Of a stretch of 64,000 bases of DNA, positions 31,292-40,881 are shown piece by piece. Origin of the DNA: Strigamia acuminata. Lineage: Eukaryota > Arthropoda > Chilopoda > Geophilomorpha > Linotaeniidae. The stretch's first letter is position 1. Each line of letters begins with the position of its first letter. Below the pieces are notes generated by a model. It was not told where the DNA came from, searched no databases, and was given only the letters and a program-made list of their open reading frames with translations. The stretch is taken from NCBI GenBank assembly GCA_949358305.1, contig OX442314.1:42292581-42356580 (forward strand). Direction: 5' to 3'. The position numbers and the translations under genes are program-made.

Positions 31292-32110
31292 TGTCGCGTC
31301 CTACTTTGTATAGGTTTAAATAGCGCTAACGTGTAATACTTTACCTGTGATCAATTATGTAAATACCCAAATGAATACCAAATGTATGTAAATAAATAGG
31401 TAATTTATTCACCAGGCTTTATGCCTTTAAAATACACTCAGTAATAATTCTAGAGTCGACGTGGTCAGCGTCGAACAAAGGATTTCTCAAGATGGCGTCG
31501 TCGGTTTCGCGTGGTCGGCGGAACAAAGGCGGCGTCTCGAGTTGTCGTTAATTCGTCACGGATTCGTCTTCACGGACGCGGTGGAATGCTCTTTCGAGTC
31601 TTCTATCCGTGCCTGTTGTCTAGGGTTTGGTTTAGCGTCGCAGAGGCCTCGTCTAGGAACTTTGGGGTTCCCTACAAAGCACTCGGACACTTACTTCGGC
31701 GAATAATCGTCTGGGCGATTATTCTGGGTGATTTCACGAGGGCTATTCTCGTGCTTTCGCAGGAATAGCTCGCAAGTGACTTCGTGAGAGTTACAGTTTG
31801 CACTTTACTCAGCGATCCTCGATCAATCCTAACTTGTAGTTGAAGTTGGCCTGACGGTGAGGTAGTTGCTGTGTTCTTGGTGTCGTTTGTGTAAGTTCTG
31901 TCTTTTGGTGGGAATTTCTCCCTTTTATGGGTCAGTGTGAGGGGCCGGCGCAGCCAATGGGGGCTTGCCACCCGACACCTCACTCCCCTCGGGGCACACA
32001 CCTGCTCAGAGAGAGGCGGAGCCAACACGAGAGGAATGACCCGTCTGTTGCAGTGAGTCAAAGGGCAAATATCCGCTTGGGGGGAATATTTATCCCTTTT
32101 GCTCACCACA
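31292..32110 (-). repeat. Element B 5' LTR (819 bp)
   Basis: Copy of 8825-9643 with one noticed substitution; followed by GAAT and resumption of the tandem repeat gtagcatttaca. Confidence 0.93.
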
Positions 32111-32114
32111 GAAT

Positions 32115-32640
32115 GTAGCATTTACATTTTTTGAAGTTTCTAAATATTTGTGCTGGAACTTTTCTTATGAAAAGGTTATATTAATTTAACCTAGAGTAAT
32201 CCTTATTTTCCAGATAAATGTTGAAAAATATATCTCTTTTTAGTATCCTATATTGAATGGTGCACGGATTCGAATTCGCTATTTCCAACATCTTTTAATT
32301 TTTTTTTGCATAACTAATGACTATCAAAATTATTGTTGTCATTCACTCAATTGATGTCGATTGTGGTGATGTTCGTTTATAACAATTGAAAGATTGATAA
32401 ATATGTTATCATTTATTATAAAGATCGATACGTACTCGTTAGCAAATTCTGATCAAGAAAAAATTTGATAATACGTATTCGACTTAATTTAAAGTGACCA
32501 ATCATTTTCATGAATTAGAAACTGTCTTACTGTCCTTTTTTTTATATTTATAGAAATTTGTAGACTCGTAAAAAAGCAACCAGTGTCTAAATGGTATTTC
32601 TCGAGGTATTTCGAGGTACTTCTGCAGATGCGGGGGATCA
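32115..32640. other. No gene recognised
   Basis: AT-rich intergenic sequence between element B and the truncated gypsy element F. Confidence 0.5.
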
Positions 32641-32847
32641 GAGAGCCAAAAAATTGTTTGTCATTAAATTCCCAAAAAGGTTATTATTCTTGGTTGACCT
32701 TGCGGACGTAGATCGGGCCTTGTGACGACGTTCAATCGACTGCGCAAATCATCGTAATCTTGCGCAAGGACTTTCCGTTCTGGTCTGTTTCTTGAATGCG
32801 GAATCGCTCCTCTTGGGCTCGATTCTTGATGCCTATCTCTTTGGCCA

Positions 32848-33399
32848 CTAAAGGACCCGCATTTGTGAAGATTCCCGACATGTGAAGCTGGTGCATTTCC
32901 GTTTGAGTTTTGGCGAAGTAAAATCACGGACTTTGTCCGGAGTCAAAGGTCCATTCAAAGAAGGATCCAGAGTTTCCAACATGGAAATGGTCATTGAATC
33001 AGGCATTGTACTACCTGTAAAGGTTTGTGACTGGTGTCGTGGGTGTATGAGAGAATAGCCACAGCCTTGACCATCTGCAGTATGGTCAAAGCCGGGCAGG
33101 ATAGCAAAGCGCGCTATCTCTTCCCTGCCCAGTATCAATGGGCCACTTTGAGTTGTAACCAGAATTGGGGTTGGTAAAGAAATCGTATTAATAGTCATCA
33201 TAATTAATATAACTCCTAACAAGGGAACTAATCTATGGGGATATGCAAATAACTGAATGTTAGGTGGGTGCACTTTGATGGAGGATGAACACTTATTATT
33301 TAACACATGAAACTTATCCTCTCCCATGACATTATACTCAGACCCAGTGTCCACTTGGAATGTCATGGGGATTTGGTTGACCTGGGCCTGCACAGTCAT
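32848..33399 (-). pseudogene. Element F aspartic protease fragment
   Basis: The frame has the retropepsin motif FQVDTGSEYNVM and later LILGREEIARF, corresponding to the active site and the ILG flap-end motif. After the protease, no RT core motif (such as the LPFG or YxDD blocks) is found. The frame lies 27 bases beyond the zinc-knuckle frame in another register, as usual for a Gag-Pol junction. It ends in a stop at 32848 while a neighbouring frame (32927-32664) stays open a little further, indicating a frameshift. Confidence 0.75.
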
Positions 33400-33425
33400 G
33401 GGAGGGAATTTACAATCATTTGATT

Positions 33426-33968
33426 CTAAAAAAACAAAGAATTATCATAATTTACATTTGTATTTCTCTTATTTTCTAGCTTATTATTGAAACCAGAATT
33501 AATGTACTGTTCTTCTAAGGGCACAGAGAAAACACTGTTTGGAACTGCACTGACACTAGGTAATGCTTGAATGTTAACATTATTCACATCACTATAATCA
33601 CTTGTATTTGACAGAGCAGCTGGACTCCATGGCAACCTGTTTGCCTGCGCATCAATAAAGTTCATTGGCCCCACTCTCTGCCGGAAACGAGACTGAGTAG
33701 CAATGGAAGCTTGTCCTGCTTGCCCTGGAGAGAACGCTGGACTCCTTGGTGTAATACTGGTTGCCATTCGATTAGGCCCAGTCTGGGTTTGTGTGGCCAT
33801 TTTACACACTCTGGCCAGGTGGCCAACTTTGCCACAAAACCGACAAATGGTATCTCGGTGAGGACAGGTGGCCCTGGCATGTTGCTGGCCACAACCGTTA
33901 CAAATATAATTAAAATCAGGCCTACCTTGTTCTTTTTGCCTGTTATTCTGTTTCCAAAATGGCGGCAA
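33426..33968 (-). pseudogene. Element F Gag C-terminus with two zinc knuckles
   Basis: Encodes CNGCGQQHARATC and CRFCGKVGHLARVC, the paired CCHC knuckles of gypsy Gag, then a long spacer. It is the continuation of the Gag frame 33975-34708 displaced by one base around 33960-33975, so Gag is broken by a frameshift. Confidence 0.8.
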
Positions 33969-34708
33969 CGTTCCATTTGAAGTTCGACCATCTTGGTTTT
34001 GAGTTCTAATACCATTTTTGTCACTTCTTCATTTTGTCTGCCCATTTGCACTTGAAAAACTGCCGTTTTTGCCGTGGTCATCGCTGCAGAGCCGCTGGAT
34101 GACGCTGCACCTGCTTTGAAGACCGCATTTCCGGCGGAACCGGCTTGAAACCCGATCGCGATGGTCGTAGCTCGATCAAGCGTCAACTTGTCTTCTCCAA
34201 GGAGTTTTTGTCGCAAGGGAGCAATCTCCACTCCCCGGACAAGTTGATCCAAGACCAAACGCTCCACATCCTCAGTTGTGTTTGCACCACACTGCTCCGC
34301 CATGCCTCGCAACGTGGCTATGTAATCGGAGATCGTTTCACCTTCTTTCCGAAAGCGTGACCCGAGTTTGTACCGCTGGACAATTGGTGACGGCGCTGGG
34401 GCGTAGTGGGATCGAAGAGCGGCGGAAATCCCATCATATGTTTGGTCCTTGACCTTCTTGGGATAGAATAAGTTGTGCACCAGTGCATACGCAGCTGGCC
34501 CCACAACTGAAAGGAGAAACGAACGTTTCGACGCGTCCGGAATGTTGTTGAGCAGCACCAACTCTTGGAACTGCTCCTCGTAAAGGTCCCATTCCTCGGC
34601 CGACGATCCGAGAAAAGGCGACGGCGTACCGATGATGGACGTAGCGGCGGGAGGCGCAGCAGAGACTGGAGGAATTACCACAGTCTTTGTCTGGTCCGGG
34701 TCCGTCAT
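33662..34708 (-). pseudogene. Element F Gag N-terminal part, frameshifted
   Basis: The ATG at 34708 (MTDPDQTKTVVIPPVSAA) starts a gypsy Gag: AEEWDLYEEQFQELV, LLSVVGPAAYALVHNLFYPK and FRKEGETISDYIATLRGM are typical of invertebrate gypsy capsid regions. After about residue 245 the frame enters a shifted register and the last ~100 codons are nonsense; the true continuation is the zinc-knuckle frame. Confidence 0.8.
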
Positions 34709-34900
34709 ATCAAGAAGAAGGAAAGAAGAGCTACGATACTTGAAAAGGTGAAGAGGACTCGAGAAGAATTCGTCGAAGAGACGTACAAATTTATTCGCCC
34801 AAATTTGCACACACGCAACCGGCCATAAATCTTTCTAACCGCAAAGGTAAGTCGCTTTTTCACGACGCCACTGTGAAGTCTGTCATCAGATCCAACTTGG

Positions 34901-35159
34901 CTGACTTCATCTCATTTGGCATTCTAAACTGGGCCCTATTTAGGGCTGTGTAATTGGCCTTAGCCTAGAAATAAAGACAACTTTCTTGGTTGATTTCAAT
35001 GAGTCGACTGGTCTTTAATTCCTTAACAAAAGAAAGAGGTTGCCAGGGTTTCCCCTGGCAACTTACAATGATAAGAAGTGTATAAATTGTTACAATAATT
35101 CAGGCATGCAAAACAATGATAATGCCTTTAATATGGCGGACGTAGCACGCGGCATCTAA
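34901..35159. other. Possible element F LTR remnant; no gene
   Basis: Contains ccctatttagggct and cagggtttcccctgg short palindromes and an AATAAA. LTR status cannot be tested without a second copy. Confidence 0.3.
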
Positions 35160-35540
35160 AATTATTGTTTCTAATGTTTAGAAATGTCATCCAAATGAGC
35201 AGTCAGAAACATTTGATCCAGATTGCGTGCATGAAAACCAGGTGGATGTTGAAACTGGACCATTGTCTTTTCCAATGTTCTTTTGCAATGTAAGACCATA
35301 AAACCAGAGTCACTTAAAGTTCTATAAGCTGTTGGTGATTTCGAATACAAATGAGCACACTATTTCAATGTGAACTAAGGACTTCACCGATGACCCTGCT
35401 TTTTCTTTTGTTGGTTGCAAATTTGTTTCTTCAGAAAAATTACCACAACATAACCCCCTTTTTGAGTTGTTACCCTTGACAACAAAAAAACAAAATACAA
35501 CTAGGGCATAATACGATTCCTTAACACGTTTCAATCTCAT
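35160..35540 (-). pseudogene. Degraded P-element/THAP9-type transposase fragment, copy 2
   Basis: Nucleotide sequence parallels 52800-53110 (for example gtcatccaaatgagcagtca and accataaaaccagagtcact) but the frame is broken by substitutions and small indels. Identity follows from the better preserved copy. Confidence 0.65.
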
Positions 35541-36015
35541 TGCCCCAAACCTTGTCCTCTAAGAAGATTACGATAGCGAAGATTTGGGATTAATATGCAC
35601 CTGAGAGAAGAATGAAGACAATCGCCTTAGTTGGTTGTCTAAACTTTACTTAAACAAATCAAGATAAATGACCTCCAGGGGGACGAGAAAATTGTGTCTG
35701 TCCCTATGCTTCGCTAAAACCAGTACTTTTTCTTTGGGCCCAGAACGTAAATCGTACAATCTAAACGTATAATCTAAATTGAATTCAATATAGTGAAATT
35801 AGCTTGTTTCTCACTTCTTAGTTGTTTTACCCATTTGGCAATGGGACATTCTTCAGTGGTTTTGCTCTGTTGTCGTTACCAAAAATTTTCTCCGACACTT
35901 TGCGTTTCTCCCATACGTCTTCGAGATTTATTGCATCTTCTAAATCTTCCAACCAACCTGCTTCCAGATTATCAGACGGAAGAAATCTGTGAACGAACTC
36001 AAAAGATGTGAAATT
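35541..36015. other. No gene recognised
   Basis: A plus-strand 72-codon frame at 35793 has no recognisable content. Confidence 0.4.
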
Positions 36016-36029
36016 GGCAGTGTTGTATC

Positions 36030-36215
36030 GAACGAGAACTAATATTTCGCGTTCGCGAACTTAGTTCGTAGTTCTAATAGCCACTAAGTTCGTAGTTCGC
36101 GAACTTCGAACGCGAACTAGTTTCCCTTTTTGAAAGAACGGAAAAAACGAACGAAGTTCGTTTTTTTGACGCGAACTACGTTCTAGTTCGTTTCTAGTTC
36201 GTTCACCTGACGTTT
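36030..36215. repeat. GTTCG/CGAAC-rich foldback segment
   Basis: Dense alternating gttcg and cgaac words form several overlapping inverted repeats (for example ttcgcgttcgcgaa and gaacgaagttcg). It looks like a small foldback/MITE-type sequence, but clean terminal repeats and a target duplication were not found. Confidence 0.6.
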
Positions 36216-37874
36216 TACGCCACAGCCAATCATGGACGAATTTTTTAATATTAAAGGAGTGTAATTTGATTTAATAAAACAACTTGTGATATTCTACCCT
36301 GACAACCTGTTGCGTGTTTTATTGTTTTGGTGGATTTGACGGATTTGCAACAATAATTTGCCATTCAATTCTCTTTCGTAATCGTTTTTTCTGAGATCTT
36401 GTATCGTAATATGGAAGCTGAAGCTGTGCAGTTGACCGAAATCATAATCCAATTTCAAATTGGATGATGATTGCATATTTATGTTTCGAAAAAGTAGTAA
36501 ACACTAGTAAATACAAACTTTTACTTAGATCTTTTTTTATCATTTGCTCCAATCAATAATACCAAGTTTTTGCCATTCAAGTTAGTCTGTTTGGCTAACT
36601 CCAGAGTCTGTACTATTTTGCATTGAATTGGGACTAAGGTCAGCTCTCGTGTTGTTGGTATCCTGTAGTAAAGTACTATATGGTATCTTGTATGATATTT
36701 TATGTGACTTTAAATGGTATTCTATGGTCTGATCCTGAACAGTAAATGAATGATACACACAAGATCCAGTACGCAAAATCTGGCTAACCCCACAAATCAG
36801 CTTGGATTCTTCTAAAATTTTAAGAAAAGCTTTATTTACAGAACGCAGTTTTTTTCCACCATTAAAAATTATAGGATTGTAAGGACAATCGGGTTTAGTT
36901 TTAGCTGTACTGTATTAAATTCTTTTAGAATCAATTTCTGTAACTGTTTTTGAATTTAATTTTTTTCCTTGGTTGTTTATAATTTGTCTGTACATGTATT
37001 AGTGTCACCTTTATAACCAAGTCTTACAGTCCTCAAAAGCATAACATAATAATGCTGCAATGTGTTATGAGGTGCTAGACCAGTTGGGCATCCACAACTA
37101 GCATAAATTATACTACAGAGGGAGCATTTATTAGTGGCTGTGCACATTACACAGTGAGTACAAGCAATGTAAACAAACAAAAGGTAAACAAAATCCAGTC
37201 ATGGGTATGCCTCTTAATCAGGCACTCTTGTATAGGGCTTAACTTACATTCCTGGCCAGTGGTGACTGATGATATGAATTCAGCTAATTATTTATTCTAA
37301 ACCGGACAATTCCAGGTAGGAATTGTTCGCCATTAAAGATGATGATTTATCCTCATCTCTGAGTTTTGAATCCAAAGCAGATGATTAATCATCGTCTCTG
37401 ATTTTTTGTTATTGGAGAAATTGGAAATTGTGGAATGTTTTGATTTTCTAGATCGTCAATCAGTGTCAAGTTTAGAAATTCTGCTGCTTCTTCATCATCG
37501 TATTCAACATCTGCGGCATGGAAGTATTTCTTCTGGAGAAAATCTGTTCCTTTGATATTACTAGGAACATTTTCACACAGTTATTGAGTTGTAGAAATAA
37601 ATTTCTTTTGCAATGTTACCCACGCTGATGAGTGTCCAATGGTTTTTAATGCAGAAAGGAAGTATTAAAAACTTGTGTTGAAAAATATTCTTATTTCTGC
37701 TAAGTTCTGTGTATTCACAAGTAGATCTGGAGATTTCTTATATTGGTGCACTGCAGAATTGACAGCAAAAATTTGATCTGGTTGTTGGCTGATAACAGGG
37801 CTAGGTATGCATCTATTATAATATCATACCGGTCTGTCATCGTAGTAGTGTATTTATTCCTGCATGACCGAATA
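36216..37874. other. No gene recognised (1.6 kb)
   Basis: AT-rich sequence with only short overlapping frames. Near 37300-37400 there is a loose duplication of a gatgat-containing phrase (gatgatttatcctcatctctgag / gatgattaatcatcgtctctga). Confidence 0.4.
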
Positions 37875-38498
37875 TCACGCAAGGATGTAGGACATTTTTG
37901 ATGAGCTTGTAGTGAATGTTGACAAAACTTTATTAAGTTTTTCTTTGGAATAATCTCTTGAGAAATACAAATTCAGTTTCTGTTTTATATCATTCTTGGA
38001 AATTTCCTTTGGAATTTCGTCCTTTGCAGTTTTTGAATGATCAGGCTCAGTTTTTTCTAGAATAGCTACATCATCTGCGCTGTCATCATCAAAACCAACC
38101 TGAATTAAATCCAAGCCCTCCTTGTGCGCACCTGGATAGACATGAATAATATCGTTTATCAGGATTTTTAACCTTTGTCCAATAGGGCGCTTTTGTCTAC
38201 TAGGAAGCTTAAAAAACCAGCAACCATAGGAATATTCAGCTAAGTATGAACCCCGGATTGATGTGCAGCCAAACTTGTTTAATGAGCTTGACCCCATCTT
38301 TCTTACCGAATCCCATATCGAAGAATTCTTGTGGATCCTCCGGAGTGACTCTGGCCTAGACCAGATGCTGGTGAAGGATCCAGGGCTGTTGCTCTCTAAT
38401 TCGGGCTTCGAGCCATGCGACGGCTCTGTTGCACGCATTCCTTCTGTTCTTCCTTTAAGTGGCCCCATCCGGTGCACAGAGGACATACCGGTTTTCAC
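37875..38498 (-). CDS. Unrecognised 207-codon ORF
   Basis: The frame has a basic/serine-rich beginning, a middle YLAEYSYGCWFFKLPSRQK and an acidic stretch DDDSADDVAILEKTE, then a Lys-rich end. No family recognised. It lies downstream, on the same strand, of the possible exon at 38522-38717, so it may contain later exons or be transposon debris. The first residues derive from sequence that may be intronic. Confidence 0.3.
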   Translation of the reverse strand: MKTGMSSVHRMGPLKGRTEGMRATEPSHGSKPELESNSPGSFTSIWSRPESLRRIHKNSSIWDSVRKMGSSSLNKFGCTSIRGSYLAEYSYGCWFFKLPSRQKRPIGQRLKILINDIIHVYPGAHKEGLDLIQVGFDDDSADDVAILEKTEPDHSKTAKDEIPKEISKNDIKQKLNLYFSRDYSKEKLNKVLSTFTTSSSKMSYILA

Positions 38499-38521
38499 AA
38501 TTACAAAAATATTTTACTCAC

Positions 38522-38717
38522 CGTTAAAAGTACCATCCAGTGAAACAAGCCATTTATTGTACCTAATTACTGTGCTTAGAAACCTATTATAGCTTTGAGT
38601 TAGATGCCCTAAGCAACCTAATGGTGGCAAAGTGAGAACTATAACATTTCTGCACTTTGATCCTAGCTCATTTAGAAGAGGAATTATCTTTTTTTGTAAT
38701 TCAGGCACAGTTATGCC
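38522..38717 (-). CDS. Possible internal exon, SGNH/GDSL-hydrolase-like
   Basis: The frame GITVPELQKKIIPLLNELG through NVIVLTLPPLGCLG to YNRFLSTVIRYNKWLVSLDG is bounded on the minus strand by TTTATTGCAG before 38717 and by GTGAGT after 38522, a good acceptor and donor pair. The exon is 196 nt (phase 0 to 1). A hydrophobic strand followed by LPP and a later N-F-L helix recalls SGNH/OSK-type hydrolases, where LPP often follows the central strand. The match is by eye and could be wrong. No flanking exons are recognised with confidence. Confidence 0.35.
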
Positions 38718-38770
38718 CTGCAATAAACATTAAGAACATTAAACACCAATCAAAAAAGTACTAAACATAT

Positions 38771-39160
38771 TTTTAACACCACAGTGGAAATAGCACAAAC
38801 ACCACAAGGTTCAGGTGTGTGAAAGTTCAAACATAGTTTTTATACCTTAGTAAAAGCTTCCAGTGTAAGTTTGATCAACATTCCAGCAACGGTTTTTAAG
38901 AAACAAACTTTTAACACCCCAGTGGACATAGCACAAACACCACAAGGTTCAGGTGTGTGAAAGTTCAAACATAGTTTTTATACCTTAGTAAAAGCTTCCA
39001 GTGTAAGTTTGATCAACATTCCAGCAACGGTTTTTAAGAAACAAACTTTTAACACCCCAGTGGACATAGCACAAACATCCCAAGGTTCAGGTGTGTGAAA
39101 GTTCAAACGTAGTCTTTAATCTTAAGTAGAAGCCCCCAGTGTAAGTTTCATTAACATCTC
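38771..39160. repeat. 138-bp tandem repeat, about 2.8 copies
   Basis: agtgg(a/g)... units begin at 38783, 38921 and 39059. They share cacaaggttcaggtgtgtga and agcttccagtgtaagtttga. The first two spacings are exactly 138 bases; copy 3 is more diverged. Confidence 0.92.
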
Positions 39161-39689
39161 ATGATGCCATGGTGTTTTCCTAAAAAAAAATGCATGTTTA
39201 TTTTATGTGATTCATTATGTTCTTCAGCCAGCAAGTCTGGGGGTTTAGTAATCCAATCATCTTTATCAAAATCGGCAGCCAGATCAAACCATTTCTTTGG
39301 GACCAAACCATAAACCAAAAAAGCATTCTTAATGTGAGTACACGTTTGACCCAATCCGAAACGTTAAAATACGACTATTTTGGATTTCCTGCTCGAGTTT
39401 GCAGATTCAGATCATCAATTGCAGAAGCTATGTATGAATCATACTTTGTTGCATAGAAGGCTTGAATACTTCGATTGATACCAACATCCAATGGCTGTAG
39501 AATGTTTGTGAGGTTTGGTGGAACAAGTAAAACAAAATGTTTTTCTAATTTCTTAGACTCTGCAAGTTTAACATGACAACCATACGAATCAATTATGAAC
39601 AATGTTAGTTCGCGTCGAAAAGCAGTCCCTGCAAATTGGTACAAGATGTCATGTCTTGTGGCATGACTTCTTTCATTGGAGCAATCCAC
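39151..39689 (-). pseudogene. pogo/Tigger (DDE_1) transposase fragment
   Basis: The minus-strand frame 39689-39375 reads [12 protein letters not shown], then [20 protein letters not shown] and [13 protein letters not shown], matching the second catalytic Asp region and LQPLDVG signature of DDE_1 transposases. An in-frame TAG follows RAGNPK. After a frameshift, 39354-39151 resumes with IKNAFLVYGLVPKKWFD, the usual helix at the domain end. The first Asp region is not recognised upstream. Clearly a dead fragment. Confidence 0.8.
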
Positions 39690-40192
39690 TGATCGTCGTG
39701 ATCGGTCGGAACAATCAATGGGTTAATCAAGTCAAAGGAATGATCTAGTTTGGAATTAATATATGTTTGTGTGATAAAACGAATAATTAATTCAGGAAAT
39801 ATTGCAAAGATGTATAAAAATCGAGTGAAAGAAAGAGGTGTTAAATTTCACGTTAGCGCCATCTGTGGATTAAATAGCGAAACGGGTAAATCAAAGATAT
39901 GGCTTAAAACTTCGCTAATTTATAAACCAAATAGGGAAAATAAATATATTCGAATAATTGAAAAAAGAAATTTCTATATTTTCCAAAGATCGAAACTATG
40001 CTTCTACATACAAGTGAGGAATCTGAATCGATGACACTTTGGCGGCCAAAGAGTCAAGTGCGAGCGGGAATCGGAGACCAGCCTTACGCTTGCGTGGTGG
40101 CTAGGAGAGTGTCATCGATAGACTACTCTATTCCCATGCCAGATCAAAGAAGGAAGCCACACCCTGACAGTGTAATGATGTGTCCAATGCGC
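39690..40192. other. No gene recognised
   Basis: Short unrelated frames only. This is the left flank of element D; the flank continues at 51593. Confidence 0.4.
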
Positions 40193-40196
40193 AAGT

Positions 40197-40808
40197 TGTC
40201 GTAACCTTGGTTCCGGTAAATAAACTTAACACAATATCTTACAATAATAACCTTTTATTTCACACTTGTAATATAATACAAATATACTTAACAATGCTGT
40301 GGTCTCGGATCCTTGTCGGCGGATACGATTTGTTGCTGCACGGCAGTCTTACACGTGGCTCCTGTTGTCTAGGGTAATGGCGTCTGACGAAACACGTGTT
40401 CGCAAACGCTTCGCTTCGGTAGATATTACTATCGTAGTATTGCTACGATAAATATCTGTGACTGTGGTTTATAGATGAATTTGGCAACGGGCATCGATCC
40501 TCTATCAATCCGGTAAAACGGCCTGACGGTGAGGTGGTGATGCTAATGTTGCTCTGGTATCTATAAAGTGGGGGGTTTCCGGTCAGACACGGGTTTAAAT
40601 ACTGGCTGGACCGGAAATGACGTATTTGCATAAATTCGGGGAATTATGCAAATCTATGACGTTGTCACGTCAGTCCCGCAGAAACGGTAAAACTAGTATA
40701 GCTAGTTTTCCCGCAATAATCTGACAATCATTTTACTATCAATATTAAAATTACTATTTATTAGGTTATGATTAATTAAAACACTTTTGTGACCTCGTGG
40801 TCACCACA
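40197..40808 (-). repeat. Element D 3' LTR (612 bp)
   Basis: Direct copy of 50977-51588. On the minus strand begins TGTGGTGACC and ends GTTACGACA. Confidence 0.95.
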
Positions 40809-40822
40809 CGTCCCCTCCTCAG
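40809..40822 (-). promoter_or_regulatory. Element D polypurine tract
   Basis: Minus strand TGAGGAGGGGACG directly before the 3' LTR. Confidence 0.75.
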
Positions 40823-40881
40823 CAATGTTGTTGGGGGATTTACAATAAAACAACAAACATTGCGAAAACTCAAAGTTGGAT

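Larger units (their letters stand above)
8825..32110 (-). mobile_element. Element B: Ty3-gypsy-lineage LTR retrotransposon split by nested elements A and C
   Basis: Two 819-bp LTRs (8825-9643 and 31292-32110) flank the element, which is bordered by a 4-bp target duplication GAAT (8821-8824 and 32111-32114). The tRNA-Pro-type primer site (31272-31289) beside the right LTR sets minus-strand orientation. Subtracting A (9942-16926) and C (19073-28505) with one target duplication each leaves about 6.86 kb. It then encodes ORF1 (31221-30685) and one long ORF2 of about 1554 codons. No protease, reverse transcriptase or RNase H motif is present; only an altered integrase remnant is seen. B is therefore non-autonomous. 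The LTRs differ at one noticed position (near 9026 against 31499), so insertion was recent. Confidence 0.9.
32650..34900 (-). mobile_element. Element F: 3'-truncated Ty3-gypsy element (Gag and protease only)
   Basis: Minus-strand Gag and protease frames are followed, where RT should begin, by degraded sequence ending near 32650. Upstream of Gag the minus strand reads CACAGTGGCGTCGTGAAAAA near 34856-34876, which may be an LTR end plus a primer site, but no partner LTR confirms it. The sequence of F does not resemble B or D closely. Confidence 0.7.

Noticed and set aside
8825-32110. Calling 16824-19010, 28476-30767 and 9675-10058 separate genes
   Set aside because: They are pieces of one element B frame; the two target duplications join them exactly in register, and the outer codons of each raw ORF read into inserted LTR sequence.
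38771-39160. Possible CRISPR-like array
   Set aside because: Simple 138-bp tandem repeat without repeat-spacer alternation, and the DNA is animal.
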